Shown piece by piece: positions 12,201 to 24,200 of a stretch of DNA of 64,000 bases. Both the position numbers and the translations under genes were made by a program. The notes under the pieces were generated by a model. The model saw only the letters and a list, made by a program, of their open reading frames with translations, was not told the origin of the DNA and ran no database searches. Each line of letters begins with the position of its first letter. Positions within the stretch are counted from its first letter, which is position 1. Source of the stretch: Luidia sarsii (lineage: Eukaryota > Echinodermata > Asteroidea > Paxillosida > Luidiidae); NCBI GenBank assembly GCA_949987565.1, contig OX465102.1, positions 30,657,444-30,721,443 of the forward strand, read 5' to 3'.

Positions 12201-15200
12201 CGCTCACGCTCGCGCTCCCCCATCTCCCGATCGCGTTCCCCTCGAGGTTCCGATAAGCCTCGCCCGACCACGGCCCGTGCCGCCAAAGTCGATAAATTTG
12301 GACGTGACATGCCGCGGCCCGTCAAAGAAACGAAGGAGGAGAAGAAATCGGCCTCGGCCCCTGACACTCACAAAGCCGAGAAGAAATCAGACGGCCTCCC
12401 CGGAAGCCGTAAGGCGGACAAGAAGCACGACTCGACTGTGGACACGTCAAAGAAGGACATCGATGAGAGAGTCAAGCCAAAGGCCAGCACCAAGGAGAAC
12501 TTGCTGGGAAGCAAACCAGACGTAAGACCCGGCCAAGACAAGGCTGAGAAGAGGAGATCTGTATCGCCCTGCACAGATAGCGATCGCGAGTCCAAGGCCA
12601 AGGGAGATGTTCCAAACAAACGGCCACGACTTGACAAAGAATCCTCATCAGACGAGAGCTCAAAGAAGTAAGTCATTCAAGTTGCAAACCTCTGATACCG
12701 ATTCATCCTCCTTTGTGCACATTTTTTTTAAAGCAATTATCTTTTACTCAATATTTAGAAGAAAACTTTTTTCTTTTTCTCCAATATTTAAACGAACTTC
12801 TCTATTCACATCTCAGCTCTCAGTCATAATACAAAAAAAAAATTCCTTACTAACCCCAATGTAAAATTTCAAAAATATTGGGGCCTGACATAGGCATAGC
12901 CATACGCAATGCTTACAATTTAACATCAATCTCCCGATGTTTTGATCCTAGCAGGACCTTTCTCAAAGGCCTTTGGGAAAGGTCCTGCTAGGATCGAAAT
13001 GTCAGGCCATCTAACTTTTGAGTATCCATGTATTACAGGTCATTTTGTCAGTGAGCAGTTTGCAGAAGTTTTTTGTATTCACCTCATTTCACATCAAGTG
13101 GAAAGCATCATATAATGTCATGAAATTACCAGACAATGGACCTTTCCCATGAAATATGCAAATTAGACCTAGCGCATGCGCTTAACTAAATTGGTGGGCA
13201 AGCGGGCTGCCAACCAATCATAGTTTTCCACGGGCGTGCGCGCGTTCCTTCTCACTAACAGTTTGGCGTGCGGTCATTGGCTATTCAGCGTCTCCTGCGC
13301 GCGTATTTCGAAACCTGCACGCAACGCGCACTCGTTTGCCCACCAATTTAGTAAAGCGCATGCGCCAGCTCTTATTTGCATATTTCATGGGAAAGGTCCA
13401 TTGTTTATTTCTTTTCCCCCAGTGTATCTGAAGAGATGCAGAAGCCTTTGTCACTGAAAATGCCGCAGGACAGACTGCGAGATGGTCCCCCAGGGAGGGA
13501 TCTGTTGGCCCTGCGACAGGCAGCAGAGGCCAGGGGCTGGGGTAGGGTGCCCCCACACCCGGCCGACAGACACGACCACGAGAGGATGTTGATGTCACCG
13601 GACGGCAGGAGGGACAGGCTCTCGTCCAGACGACGACCCAGCATTGACCCCAGCATTCACATCCCCAAGGAGTTGGCTCTGGAAAAGCACGCCTTCATCT
13701 TGAAGCAGGTAGGCGCTGTGATACACCTGGGTGTCCTACTGCTACTACTTCTTGCCTGTGAAACTGCTGTTGCTGAGCACTACTGTCTGGTAGTTGGCGA
13801 TAGCCTGGCGGATGAGTTACCAAGGGCCAATTTCATAGAGCCGCTTTAGTGCCAAAAATTTGCTTAAGCATGAAAAATTGTCCTCAAAATAATACGCTTG
13901 CCAGCCAAAGTTGTACTTAATGTGAAGCAAACATTATTAGAATACGTGTCAAGCACAATAAGCAGATCAAGTAAAACTTGGTTGGCAATCTTGTTTTAAC
14001 CAGGCAAGACATTTCTTGCTTAGCAGATTTTCACGCTTAGGCTCATCACGTGGAGGTCAACGACTTGAGCACCGTGGGTAGTCAGTTACATTCACTGAAC
14101 AAAGATAGCATTTATGTGTGAGGATGATCTATTCTACGGCTGGGCAAAATCGGGTATTTGAGGAACCGGATACCCCAATTTCGAAATCGTCGGTACCTGG
14201 ATACCCGCCATTCAATGTAAAACATAAGAAATTAATAACCCAGAAGTACATTGCGTAATGCCCGCTGGTCGCTATCGCAGTATCGGAGCGCAGAGTAAGG
14301 CATGCTTTCAGTTTCTAATTGATAATAAAATCGGCAACAAGCAACATCGATAATAAAATCGGCAACCTCGATAATAAAATCGGCAACCTCGATAATAAAA
14401 TCGGCAACAAGCAACATCAATAATAAAATTCGGCAACAAGCAACATCAATAATAAATTCGGCAACAAGCAACATCGATAATAAAATCGGCAACAAGCGAC
14501 ATCGATAATAAAATCGGCAACAAGCAACGATTAAAAAGAAACCTTTACTTGAGGTTTCCCTGGGTTTCTTTGACGACCAAAACATTTAAGCAGCATTGAT
14601 GACGGAGCCCTGATGACGGCCAGAGCATACTGGTCGAAACGTCGAGTTACCACTCGGGTTCTTTTCAGAACCAAACCTCTTCCTTTAAGAGACCTGATAC
14701 ATGGTGTCACCGCAAACCTTCCTATATTGACCTTGCAAAGCCTTAAGTCTTATTTATCCATACTATGGCTGATTTGTTCTGTTCCTTCCGTACTCAGGCT
14801 GAGAAGCAGCTTCACTCCGGGGAGTTGTCCCACCAGCAGCACCAGGAACTCCTGCGGGAGCTGTCCGAGCTGCACCAGCACCAGCGCCAGCAGCAGGACG
14901 ACCGCTACGAGGAGCTGCATCCCCATGACCCCTACCGGCGGAGACACCCGGACGACCTGCGGCACCGCTACGGGCTGCGGGCCCACGAGGACCCCAGGGA
15001 CCGTGATGTTTGGCCACGCAGCTCCGACGTGGACCACCGGCGGTTCCCGAATCAGGACGTTGACATGAGGGTCTTTGATGCGCCTCACCCGATGCACGGC
15101 GCGGCCACCAAGCCCCGAGCAGCCGGGGACTCCGCGGCGTCGGCCGTTGGCTTGGGGAAGCTGTCCCTGCCAGCGGAAGACCAGGACGAGAGGATCCTGC

Positions 15201-18200
15201 CCAAGGACCGCGACGACCGCGTCAAGGCCCCGCCAAACGAGGTCGCACTGCCAGCGGCTCCTCTGAAATCCATCCTGAAACCGCGAAAGCCCCTTCCTCC
15301 TCTCGACAGCCCTCTATCGCCGGAGCCTGCCGAGAAACGGGGCAACGACTCCAAAGTGAAAACCGAAGGTGAGGCTAGCGATGAGGCGAAAGAAAAAGAG
15401 GAGACTCAGACGGATGAGAAAGATAAACCTGAAGCAGCAGCGGACGAAAAGGAATCTCCTCCCACGGATCACTCGGAGGATGCTCCCAACGCAGAGGATG
15501 CCAAAAGTGGGGAGGCCAGCGACGATGCCGCAAAAGGGAAAGACAAGAAGAAGAACAAGAAGAAGAAAAAGAAGGGCAAAGGGAACAAAGCGGAGGTACA
15601 CGTGGAGGTCAGTGCCTTTGAGGAGAGTTTGGAGATCAAGCCTCCTGTCTTTGACAGCAAGAAGCCGCAGCCCCTGATGGATATGGACGAGCGCAGGAAC
15701 TCCACCGATAATGAGCCGGCCAACGTGCTGCCCGCCCCCTTCCAAGAGGCCGACGATCTGGAGGTGCTGTTTCCTGCCGGCAAGGATCGGGACGAAAGAC
15801 GCAGGCCCGGTCCGCAAGAGGGTGCGGACAGAGAGGGCAGGCCACCGAGAGACGGGTCTGTCCTGGAAGGCAAGCCGAGGAAAGGGCCCATCGGGGTAGA
15901 GCGGTCCCAGACCAATCCACCCTCGGCGGATCCCGGCAAAGATGACAGCACCCGAGACCCCAGGCTTCAGAAAGGGCCACTCCTGACTGCCCCTCTGCGG
16001 GACAACCCGCCCAGGCCCGAACCGGGAAGAGAGGCTGTCATGGGTAGCTTCGCCGAAGACGAGCATTACAGGCACCATTCCTTCCCAGGCAGGCATCCCG
16101 CTGAGGCCATCCTAGAGGAAGGCTCGTTCAGAGATCGACTGCCCAGAGATCATCCGTTGAGGAGAAGCCCACCCAGAGGTCTGAGAGGGGCTCCGCACAG
16201 AGATGGAATGGAGAGGTCTTTCGATTTCGACAGAGAGCATCCTTTTAGAGACAGGCCTCCGTTTGACGGACCGCCGTCCCGAGATGGACACTTCAGGGTC
16301 GGCCATCCCGGCTGGGAGCGCTTCAAGGAGATGGAAGGACACTTCAGAGAGAGGGATGGCCCCTTCAGGGAGGATATGCCAAGGAGAGGGCCTCCCAGTG
16401 ACCCTTATCACAGAGAGGGACCCTACCGCGATGGAGGCAGAGGGGGTCCTTACAGAGACTCTGACTACAGAGGCTTCCCCCCGAGGGAAGGCTTCCCCAG
16501 AGACGGGCCGCCCATGGAAGGCCGTTTTAGAGACGGTGCCCCATGGGATGGCCCCTTCAGGGACGGCCCGTCAAGAGAGAGAGCCTTCCGGGATGGTCAT
16601 CCGATGGACGGCCCTTTCCGGGACGCGCCGTCGAGAGACAGGTCGTTCAGAGACGGCCCACCGTTGGAAGGCCCCTTCAGAGACGGTCCCTTCAGGGACA
16701 GCCGGAGAAGCCCGCCGAGAGACGAGGAGCCTTTCAGAGGTGGCCCAGGCAGGGCTGCCGCCTTCCGAGGCATGCACGGCCAGGATGGGCCGCCCAGAGA
16801 GGGAGAGCCCAGGGGCAGCCCGGGCCGGGAGGGACCGTTCAGAGAGGGCCCGCCGAGGGAGGCCTTCGTCAGGAGGAGCCCCTCGCCGACATCGAGAGAC
16901 GGGCCTCCGGGACGTCTCCGAGAGCCTTGGGATCCAAGGCGCGGCCCTCCGCCCGACTTGAGAGAGGAGGGAGGTGGGCAACTGAGGCTAGGACCTTTGG
17001 TGGATGCTCAGAACCTCCCCTCGGACGAGCGTGACCAGCGTGTAGGAATGGCTGACAGTGATGAACGCAAGCATGCAGACCAAAGGTAAGAACATTGCTC
17101 ATTTGTACATTTCCAAGCTGTAAGAATATACATTGAAATTGTTCCATCGTAACTTTCCTGGTCTATTTTTTTGCTCATATTTTAGTGGTTAGTAGACTTT
17201 TTTTACAATGCACAGTTTTTTCTTTTCCAAATAAGGAGCTTGACATTTTGATCCCGGCACAACCCTTCTTCAAGGCAGCTGCCTTTTATAAAGGTCCTGC
17301 AATGATCAAAATGTCTGGCCCTTTTAATTTTTTTTTGCCAATTTACAATTTGGGTCATTCAAGTCAGCAAACAGTTGACGTAATTCTTGTATCACTTCAA
17401 GTTTTATTTTCTATTCAAACAAAAGCTAAATTTCCCACAAATTTATTAATGCAAAGAAGTTTGTCCTCTTGTCTTGTCTTGTCTTGTCTGACATCTGGAT
17501 GCTAGCAGAACCTTTTAGAAAAGTGCTGCTTTTATCAAGAGTCTTGAGATCTGCATTTGTGTCCTTCAAATGAGTGAGGAGTTTGCAGCATGTTTGTGTG
17601 TGAGATTTCAGGCTATTAATTGTGGAGGTAGCAGAGCAAGGGTGGTTTGCATTGGCAGTGACACCATTTGAAAATATCTCTAGTGGCTATCTACTGTATG
17701 GCTCTGAAGAGAGTGTACTCTAGAGACTGTGGAAATTTGTGTATATCACTTCAAGATGTCATTTCCCTTTCCTTTGTAGAGCTCTGGATCATATGCCACT
17801 GCCTCCGCGTACAGCGGTGGAGATCATAGACAAGCCGCCCGTGGGACCCCTCCCTCACCCCTCGGCCCAGCACCAGCTGCCCATGGGCCACCCCCTGGGC
17901 CTGCCTCAAGGCCTGCGAGTCCCCCACCTGGCCATGCTCCCCATCCAGGCACTGGCCGAGCAGGCCAAGGCCAACCTCCAGGTGGCCGGCGGCACCGGCC
18001 CACCGGTCCGAGGCCTCCTCGCTCCGGGCGGCGGTTTCCCGATGCCGGGCGGTCTGGTGCCGGGGATGGGCTTTGGGGGCCCCAGACCGCCCATGCCGGA
18101 CCTGAGCCTGCCGGGTATGGCCCCCATGCTCCAGCGGTTGCCCGTCAGCGGCCCGGGCGGCAACGTGGTCCTTAGTGGCAGCATGGGGCTGCAAGGCCAG

Positions 18201-21200
18201 CCGCTGTTTGACCAGCACGCCATCCCCACCTCCAGCCAGCCCTTGCACCTCCAGCAGATGCCGGTCCCTCCAGGAATACAGAGCGCTGCCATGATGGGTG
18301 CACCGCATCTCAGACCGGACAACATGATGGGTATGGGAAGCACCTCTCTTCATTATGGCATCATCAGAATTAATCTGACTTTATTTCATACCTTCAAACT
18401 TTTCTAGAGTCAAGCTTAAGAATCCCATCTGAGCTGCAGGCAATTGGGGGAGGTGGGGGGGGGAGGGTGGACTGAGTATTGTAATTGTACATCAAGTATG
18501 ACTAACCTTCATTGAATTACATTTTCACTGACCCAAATCACCGGGCAATCAGGCAAAGATGTCACTCAGCATGCACGCAATGTGCTAATTGTACATTGAG
18601 TAGGGCAAACCCTCATTGAATTACGCTTTCCCCAACAGTCATATTGTATCTATCCCCTCTAAATCCCTGGATATTGGAATTGCAGCCCTTTACAAATCCC
18701 TGCCTCAGGCTTGCTCTTGTCCCTGGCTGTGTGTTTTATTATTCCACTAAGATATTCCCCGACAGTTGTAATTATGTTAGAGTTACACTGGGTGATGAAG
18801 TACACGCTATTTACATTATCACACCATAAAGGCAAACAGGAACAACAACCAACTCCTGGCTATGACCGCAAAGAAACGTTTATGTCAAACTGAAACCTTC
18901 ATCAAGGTACGAGGCCTGACCTGTTGATTCTAACAGTAATCTCCTCAGATGAAGGATTGGGACACTCCTGCCCCATGTGGGATCGAAGATTGTCCATGAC
19001 TGAGGTTATTCCCTATCTCTGAGCAGCTTGGAGGGTTTTTGTGGTGATTGAAAGTGAATCTTTGCCCGTGATTTCACCTGCAGGCACTCCACCCTTGCAG
19101 CAGCCCGCTGCGCTGGACATCAACTCCCTCTTTGCCAAGCTGGTTGGAGCAGGCATACTGCCGCCAACCAGGAGCGACTCGCCCGTTGTGCCTGTGAGTA
19201 GTCCACTTTCTCTGACGTGACATTCCATCTAGAAAGGAAACCTCAAAGACGTGGAGGGCATGACGTTTTGGATCCTAGCAGGACGTATCTGAAAGGCAGA
19301 ATGCTTCTGCCTTTCAGATACGTCCTGCTAGGGACAAGTGAACTGAGCAAGCTTACCGATGTAAAATCTTGAGATGAAATCTCTGTTTGCGCATATCATG
19401 CCAAGATTGAGAGCCATTTGAGCCTCTCACTCTTACACTTTGTAACCGTCTTGAACCTTTTTGACACCTCTGCAGGGCACAGGGACACCCCCGCCCCAAG
19501 GAGCCATCGTCAAGGAAGAGACGGAGGCCAGTCAGCCAGACCCCGAGGAAGACCTTTTTGTGCCTGAGCTTGGGATGTACCCGGAGGAACTCAAAATGTG
19601 AGTACTATTATGACTTCGTTCGTAAACCAAATCACAAAGCTTATTGGAAACTGGCAGTTGGTGGGGTTAGTCATCAGATCAGGACGATCAAGTTCAGTGA
19701 GTGGACTTGATGGACTTGTCACATTGCAGCCATGAGTCTGGATTTCACCAGACAGGCAGATCTAATTCTTATCGGAGTCCCACTTTTGCGAGCTCGCTTG
19801 CCAATGGACCAGCACTCGGGGCTTTCTGGGAAGGTTGTAAGTGGTCATGATTCTAGGGTGTGTATGATGTATGATTAGGAGTGTTGCTATTTCTAAGTGG
19901 TGTTTCGCTTCGGTGATGCTTCGGTACAAGGGGAATACGCTGTAGGCAATACCATTGATTTAGATCTTGCCTTAGAGACTGGCTCTTTGCAAATATAAAC
20001 ACCAAAAAGAGGACTAAAACTAGTTTCTCTTTCTCGACATTAGAAAAGAAAGTGTTAATCCAAACAAAGCTGAGTTGGAAATTTAGTGTGAGTGATGTTG
20101 TGGACAAAAAGCATGCCCCTGAGAGCTATCCTGCTTGGACCAAAATGACGACCTTTTGTTTTAACATTTAGATTGTGGTCATTGAAGCCAGCAAAGCAGT
20201 TTGTAAAATTTGTTTTGCATTACTTTCGATGCATTTTTGTTACCTTTCCCCTATTCTCCTCATTTTGTTTCAGTCGTTATGATGGTGTCATTAACCGCAT
20301 CTACACAGGGACCCAGTGTTCATCTTGCGGTATGCGCTTTGTCATCGACGAAATGGACAAGTAAGCCACATCCTGCAGCTTACGATTGTATGAAACTGGT
20401 GCACAGTCCCTGGTGCACAGTCCCTGGTGCACAGTCCCTGGTGCACAGTCCCTGGTGCACAGTCCCTGTGCAATACTGACCACTTCGAGATGGGGACTTC
20501 CGAATTCGAAGTGCTGTTGGTGTTGCTATACTCCAGGCCCTCCGAATCCGGGCACCAATTCACCCCGTGAATTTGTAGGGCCTGACAATGCGATCATAGC
20601 GGGACCTTTGAGAAAGGTCCTGCCTTTGAGAAAGGTCCTGCCTTTGAGAAAGGTCCTGCCTTTAGGAAAGGTCCTGCATTTGAGAAAGGTCCTGCCTTTG
20701 AGAAAGATCCTGCCTTTGAGAAAGGTCCTGCCTTTGAGAAAGGTCCTGCCTTTAGGAAAGGTCCTGCGTTTGAGAAAGGTCCTGCCTTTGAGAAAGGTCC
20801 TGTCTTTGAGAAAGGTCCTGCCTTTGAGAAAGGTCCTGTCTTTGAGAAAAATCCTGCTAGGATCAAAACATCAGGCCCTCCAAATTAATGAGGTTTGCAT
20901 TTTGGTCATTTTAGTTAGTGAGTAGTTTGCAGGATGTTTGTATATTGCTTTACGTCTCTCCTGAGGCTGGTATATTTCATCTGTTAAACTATCTTTGCAA
21001 AACTATATTTTCTCAGTGGTCACTCTGACAGTCCTCTGGCCCCACTGTTTCCGGGTGGCCAGGGCTGGATTTCACAAAGCCTTACGATGCATCGCAACTC
21101 AACTTTTTATAACCAGTCGTAAGTTGTGTTAGGCTGTATGGTGTCTCATCATCTTGCGACTGATCATGAAGTTACGATGGGTTTGGTGGAGTCGACTCCT

Positions 21201-24200
21201 CATGCAGTATCAGTGGCCGTTGGTACCTGGCCAGTGGTTTTTAGGCCAAACCCTGTCTGCTGTCCTCCCCCGGACCCTCAGGCCGCATCTTAACGCGCAT
21301 ATTTGACGGGTCGTTTTGTTTTCTTCAGATACCGCAAGCACCTGGACTGGCACTTCCGCCAGAATCGCAGGGACAAGGACGGAGTGAAGGCGGTGCAGAG
21401 CCGGAAGTGGTTCTACGAGGTAGACCAGTGGCTGGACTACGAGGAAATCAACGACATTGATGAGGGTAAGCTGGAATACTCAACCACCTTGTAAACATGA
21501 TCAAATTAGCAAAGAGACAATATTGTTCCAAATGTTTGTCAGTTTTTTCCTGGCCTGGCCTTTCCCAGGCTTTATATCGTCGGGTGCCCTGCAAAAGTAC
21601 GTTCATACGCCAACATCACCTTATGCCCTTCTGCTGGGGACAAACTCAGTCTGGTCCATTTTATTGGTTTTTACAATAAGTATTTAATCCATCATGACGT
21701 AATATTTGAACACAGAATGTGAGAGGATTGAAGCGCGTACAAAATGGAAAAAAATGAATAATTTAAAAACAGGACCTTATGCCCTTCTGCAAGGCACCAG
21801 GCAATATGTAACCTATCAGCAGTGCCCTATGCTATACAGCCCATAACCTAATGCTAGAGCACCCTCATGGTATGAAAATCTTCAAATATGAATTGTGCGA
21901 CCTTGATGTTTGTACCAGGGCCCAGACTTTTGCTAGTCTGTTTCTCGGTGGTGTCTCGAAAAACTGCATCTACTTTGTGTGTTTGCCGAACTGTCGTAGC
22001 CAGGTTTACAATAATTGGTTGTTTGCATCTGAAAGAAGACGGGGTCGTGATCCCTGGAGATATACGGCAGTTATTGGTTGAATTGCTTCTGACTGGTGCC
22101 CCCCTACCCCAGCATACACTAGTTGACAATTAGGGAAGGCCACCATCTAAGGGCTGGATAGCTCAGATGGTAAGAGTGCTGGTACGGAAAACCAGAGAGG
22201 TCTCAGTCTCAAGTCCCATTCCGCTGAAAGGTTTCTTTGCCATTTAACAAAATGGTTCCAAGAACTTCCCAGTCAGTTTTTTTACTTGATCTGTTTGACT
22301 TTTGGTGTCCTCTTTGAAATCATTTCATGGTCATTTTTCTTTTCTTTCAATCTGTGATGCAGAACGGAGTAATTTCTTTGAGGAGATGGCCCTGCAGAGT
22401 CGCACTGACAAAGATGGAGTGCACTGTGTGGCTATTGATGCTAGCATCGAAGGAGATGAGGTATGATGGATGCACAAAGCTCAGACATCTGTAGACGTTC
22501 TCACTTTGGTACTAGAGAGAGAGAGAGAGTTGACTTCACACTGGCAACAGGCAATGAAATACAGGCTTTTGGCAGCTTTATCGAGAAAATTCTTATTGAT
22601 GAATATTTTGATGATTTCTCTTGAATGTTGCTACTAGTCATAGAGACACCATGCTGGCCGTCTCTTTCGAGAATAAGTATGGCTCTGAGAAGAGCCGGTA
22701 ACTCAGTGGGTTTTTTTTTGGGGGGGGTGTGTGCTCTACCTGTCCTCAGGAGACAACTGCATTGTCAGAATACCTCTCCCTCTCAATTTACAAGAACAAT
22801 ACTGACACATGTTCCTTCTGCCTTTGAAAAGTGATCTGCCAGAAACGAATCTTCCTGCCCTCCAAATGCTTAGGATTTAATTTGATTTCCAAGTCCCTGT
22901 CATCTGACCTCAGCTACCTCTGTCGTATCCACCCATCTGGATTCTTCAGGGTGACACCTCTGTTGTATCTACCCATCTGGATTCTTCAGGGTGACACCTC
23001 TGTCGTATCCACCCATCTGGATTCTTCAGGGTGACACCTCTGTCGTATCCACCCGTCTGGATTCTTCAGGGTGACACCTCTGTCGTATCCACCCATCTGG
23101 ATTCTTCAGGGTGACACTCCCTGCTCGTAGCGCTGCCTGACTGACGGCCAGCGCCTCTCATTCTTTGTTGCAGATGTGCAGTCTGTGTCACGAGGCCTTT
23201 GAGCAGTTCTTTGACGAGGACGAGGAGGTTTGGAAGCTGCGTGATGCCGTCAGATTCAACAAGAGGGTCAGTAGTCTTGTCAGCTCACTCACATGCTCAG
23301 GTCAACGTCCACCCTTGTGTCCACCCTCGCAAGGATTTCTTGCTGCACGGACGCATGCTATGGGGTTTCATAGAGGCAGACATGCAGTCAGGTTAAAGAC
23401 AAATAAAACCTGGAGTGGATGTTATGAATATTCAAGGGATCAGCCAGCGGAGTTGCTCTCAGTTACTCCAGTGCACTTCAGTAGATTAGCGCCAACTCGT
23501 TGAAACCAAATCTGATGTGGTCATCCACAAGCCATGCCTAATCTATGTGGCTCCTTGCAGAGCCATACCAGCATTACAAAAGAGGGTCCAGAGCTGAATA
23601 GTTCTACTAACCTATAAGTATAACACCAGCAATGCATTCATTTGGAGAAGGATAGTTTGTCACCATAATTTTACTCAATTTAGTCATTAACTCCCTAAGA
23701 CGGGCCACTCACAGTGGCTCGGAGAAAGTGCACTTGTGGCTGGCAAGCAGCTCATTGTAAACCTTTGGCAAATAAACTCTGTTCATCCAAGTCACTGCTT
23801 CACTAAGAAGAGTTGTTGAAGAGACTTCTTCGTGTCACTGAGGTTTGTTGATCTCTGCTACATTCCAATGCCCATCTTTCTCACACCAAATCTCTTGTTT
23901 TCGCTTTGCAGACGTTTCATCCCGGTTGCTACGAAGATGCAAAAGATGTAAGTTGATCTTGTGTTTGTATGTAGTTGTTTTCAATTTGAAGACATTTAAA
24001 CTAGAACCAAAGCATGTGTGTACCTTTACCTTTCAGGGTTGATGTATGGACCAGTGAATTTTCATGAAGCTGTTTTCATGAGTGCTGCAATGTTGTTGTT
24101 TTTGTCGCTTGTGGTCTGACTGAAAGACCTCACCACTGGGTGACTGGGTAGTCTGATGACCGATTTCCCTCGGTTGAGTAGTCCCTGACATTGTGGCCTC

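Larger units (their letters stand above)
12668..13422 (+). other. PCF11 intron 6, largely transposon-derived
   Basis: The intron is 755 nt. It holds an inverted pair of the GAAACGTC repeat family (12882-13024) and a 272-bp inverted-repeat MITE (13133-13404) whose end abuts the exon 7 acceptor tract. Little original intron sequence can be recognised. Confidence 0.75.
13709..14797 (+). other. PCF11 intron 7
   Basis: The intron is 1,089 nt, mostly repeats. It has a dispersed repeat starting ccaatttcatagagccgctt (13827-14045), a minisatellite with units containing aataaaatcggcaacaagca (14321-14528), and a GAAACGTC-type hairpin element (14590-14740). Confidence 0.75.
20361..21328 (+). other. PCF11 intron 12, with two minisatellites
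   Basis: The intron is 968 nt. A 14-bp repeat (20399-20468) and an 18-bp repeat (20605-20857) occupy its first half. A dispersed repeat starting gggctggatttcacaaagcc lies at 21063-21180. Confidence 0.8.

Noticed and set aside
11420..12367. 315-codon minus-strand frame
   Set aside because: Shadow of PCF11 exon 6; the plus frame matches PCF11 and is phase-consistent with its neighbours.
14609..14643. Canonical hammerhead ribozyme
   Set aside because: The core order is right, but an extra C separates CTGATGA from the stem (or G12 is missing), and no NUH site with stems I and III was found. Reported only as hammerhead-like.
20399..23118. CRISPR-like direct repeats
   Set aside because: The 14-, 18- and 40-bp repeats are contiguous minisatellites without spacers in introns of an animal gene.
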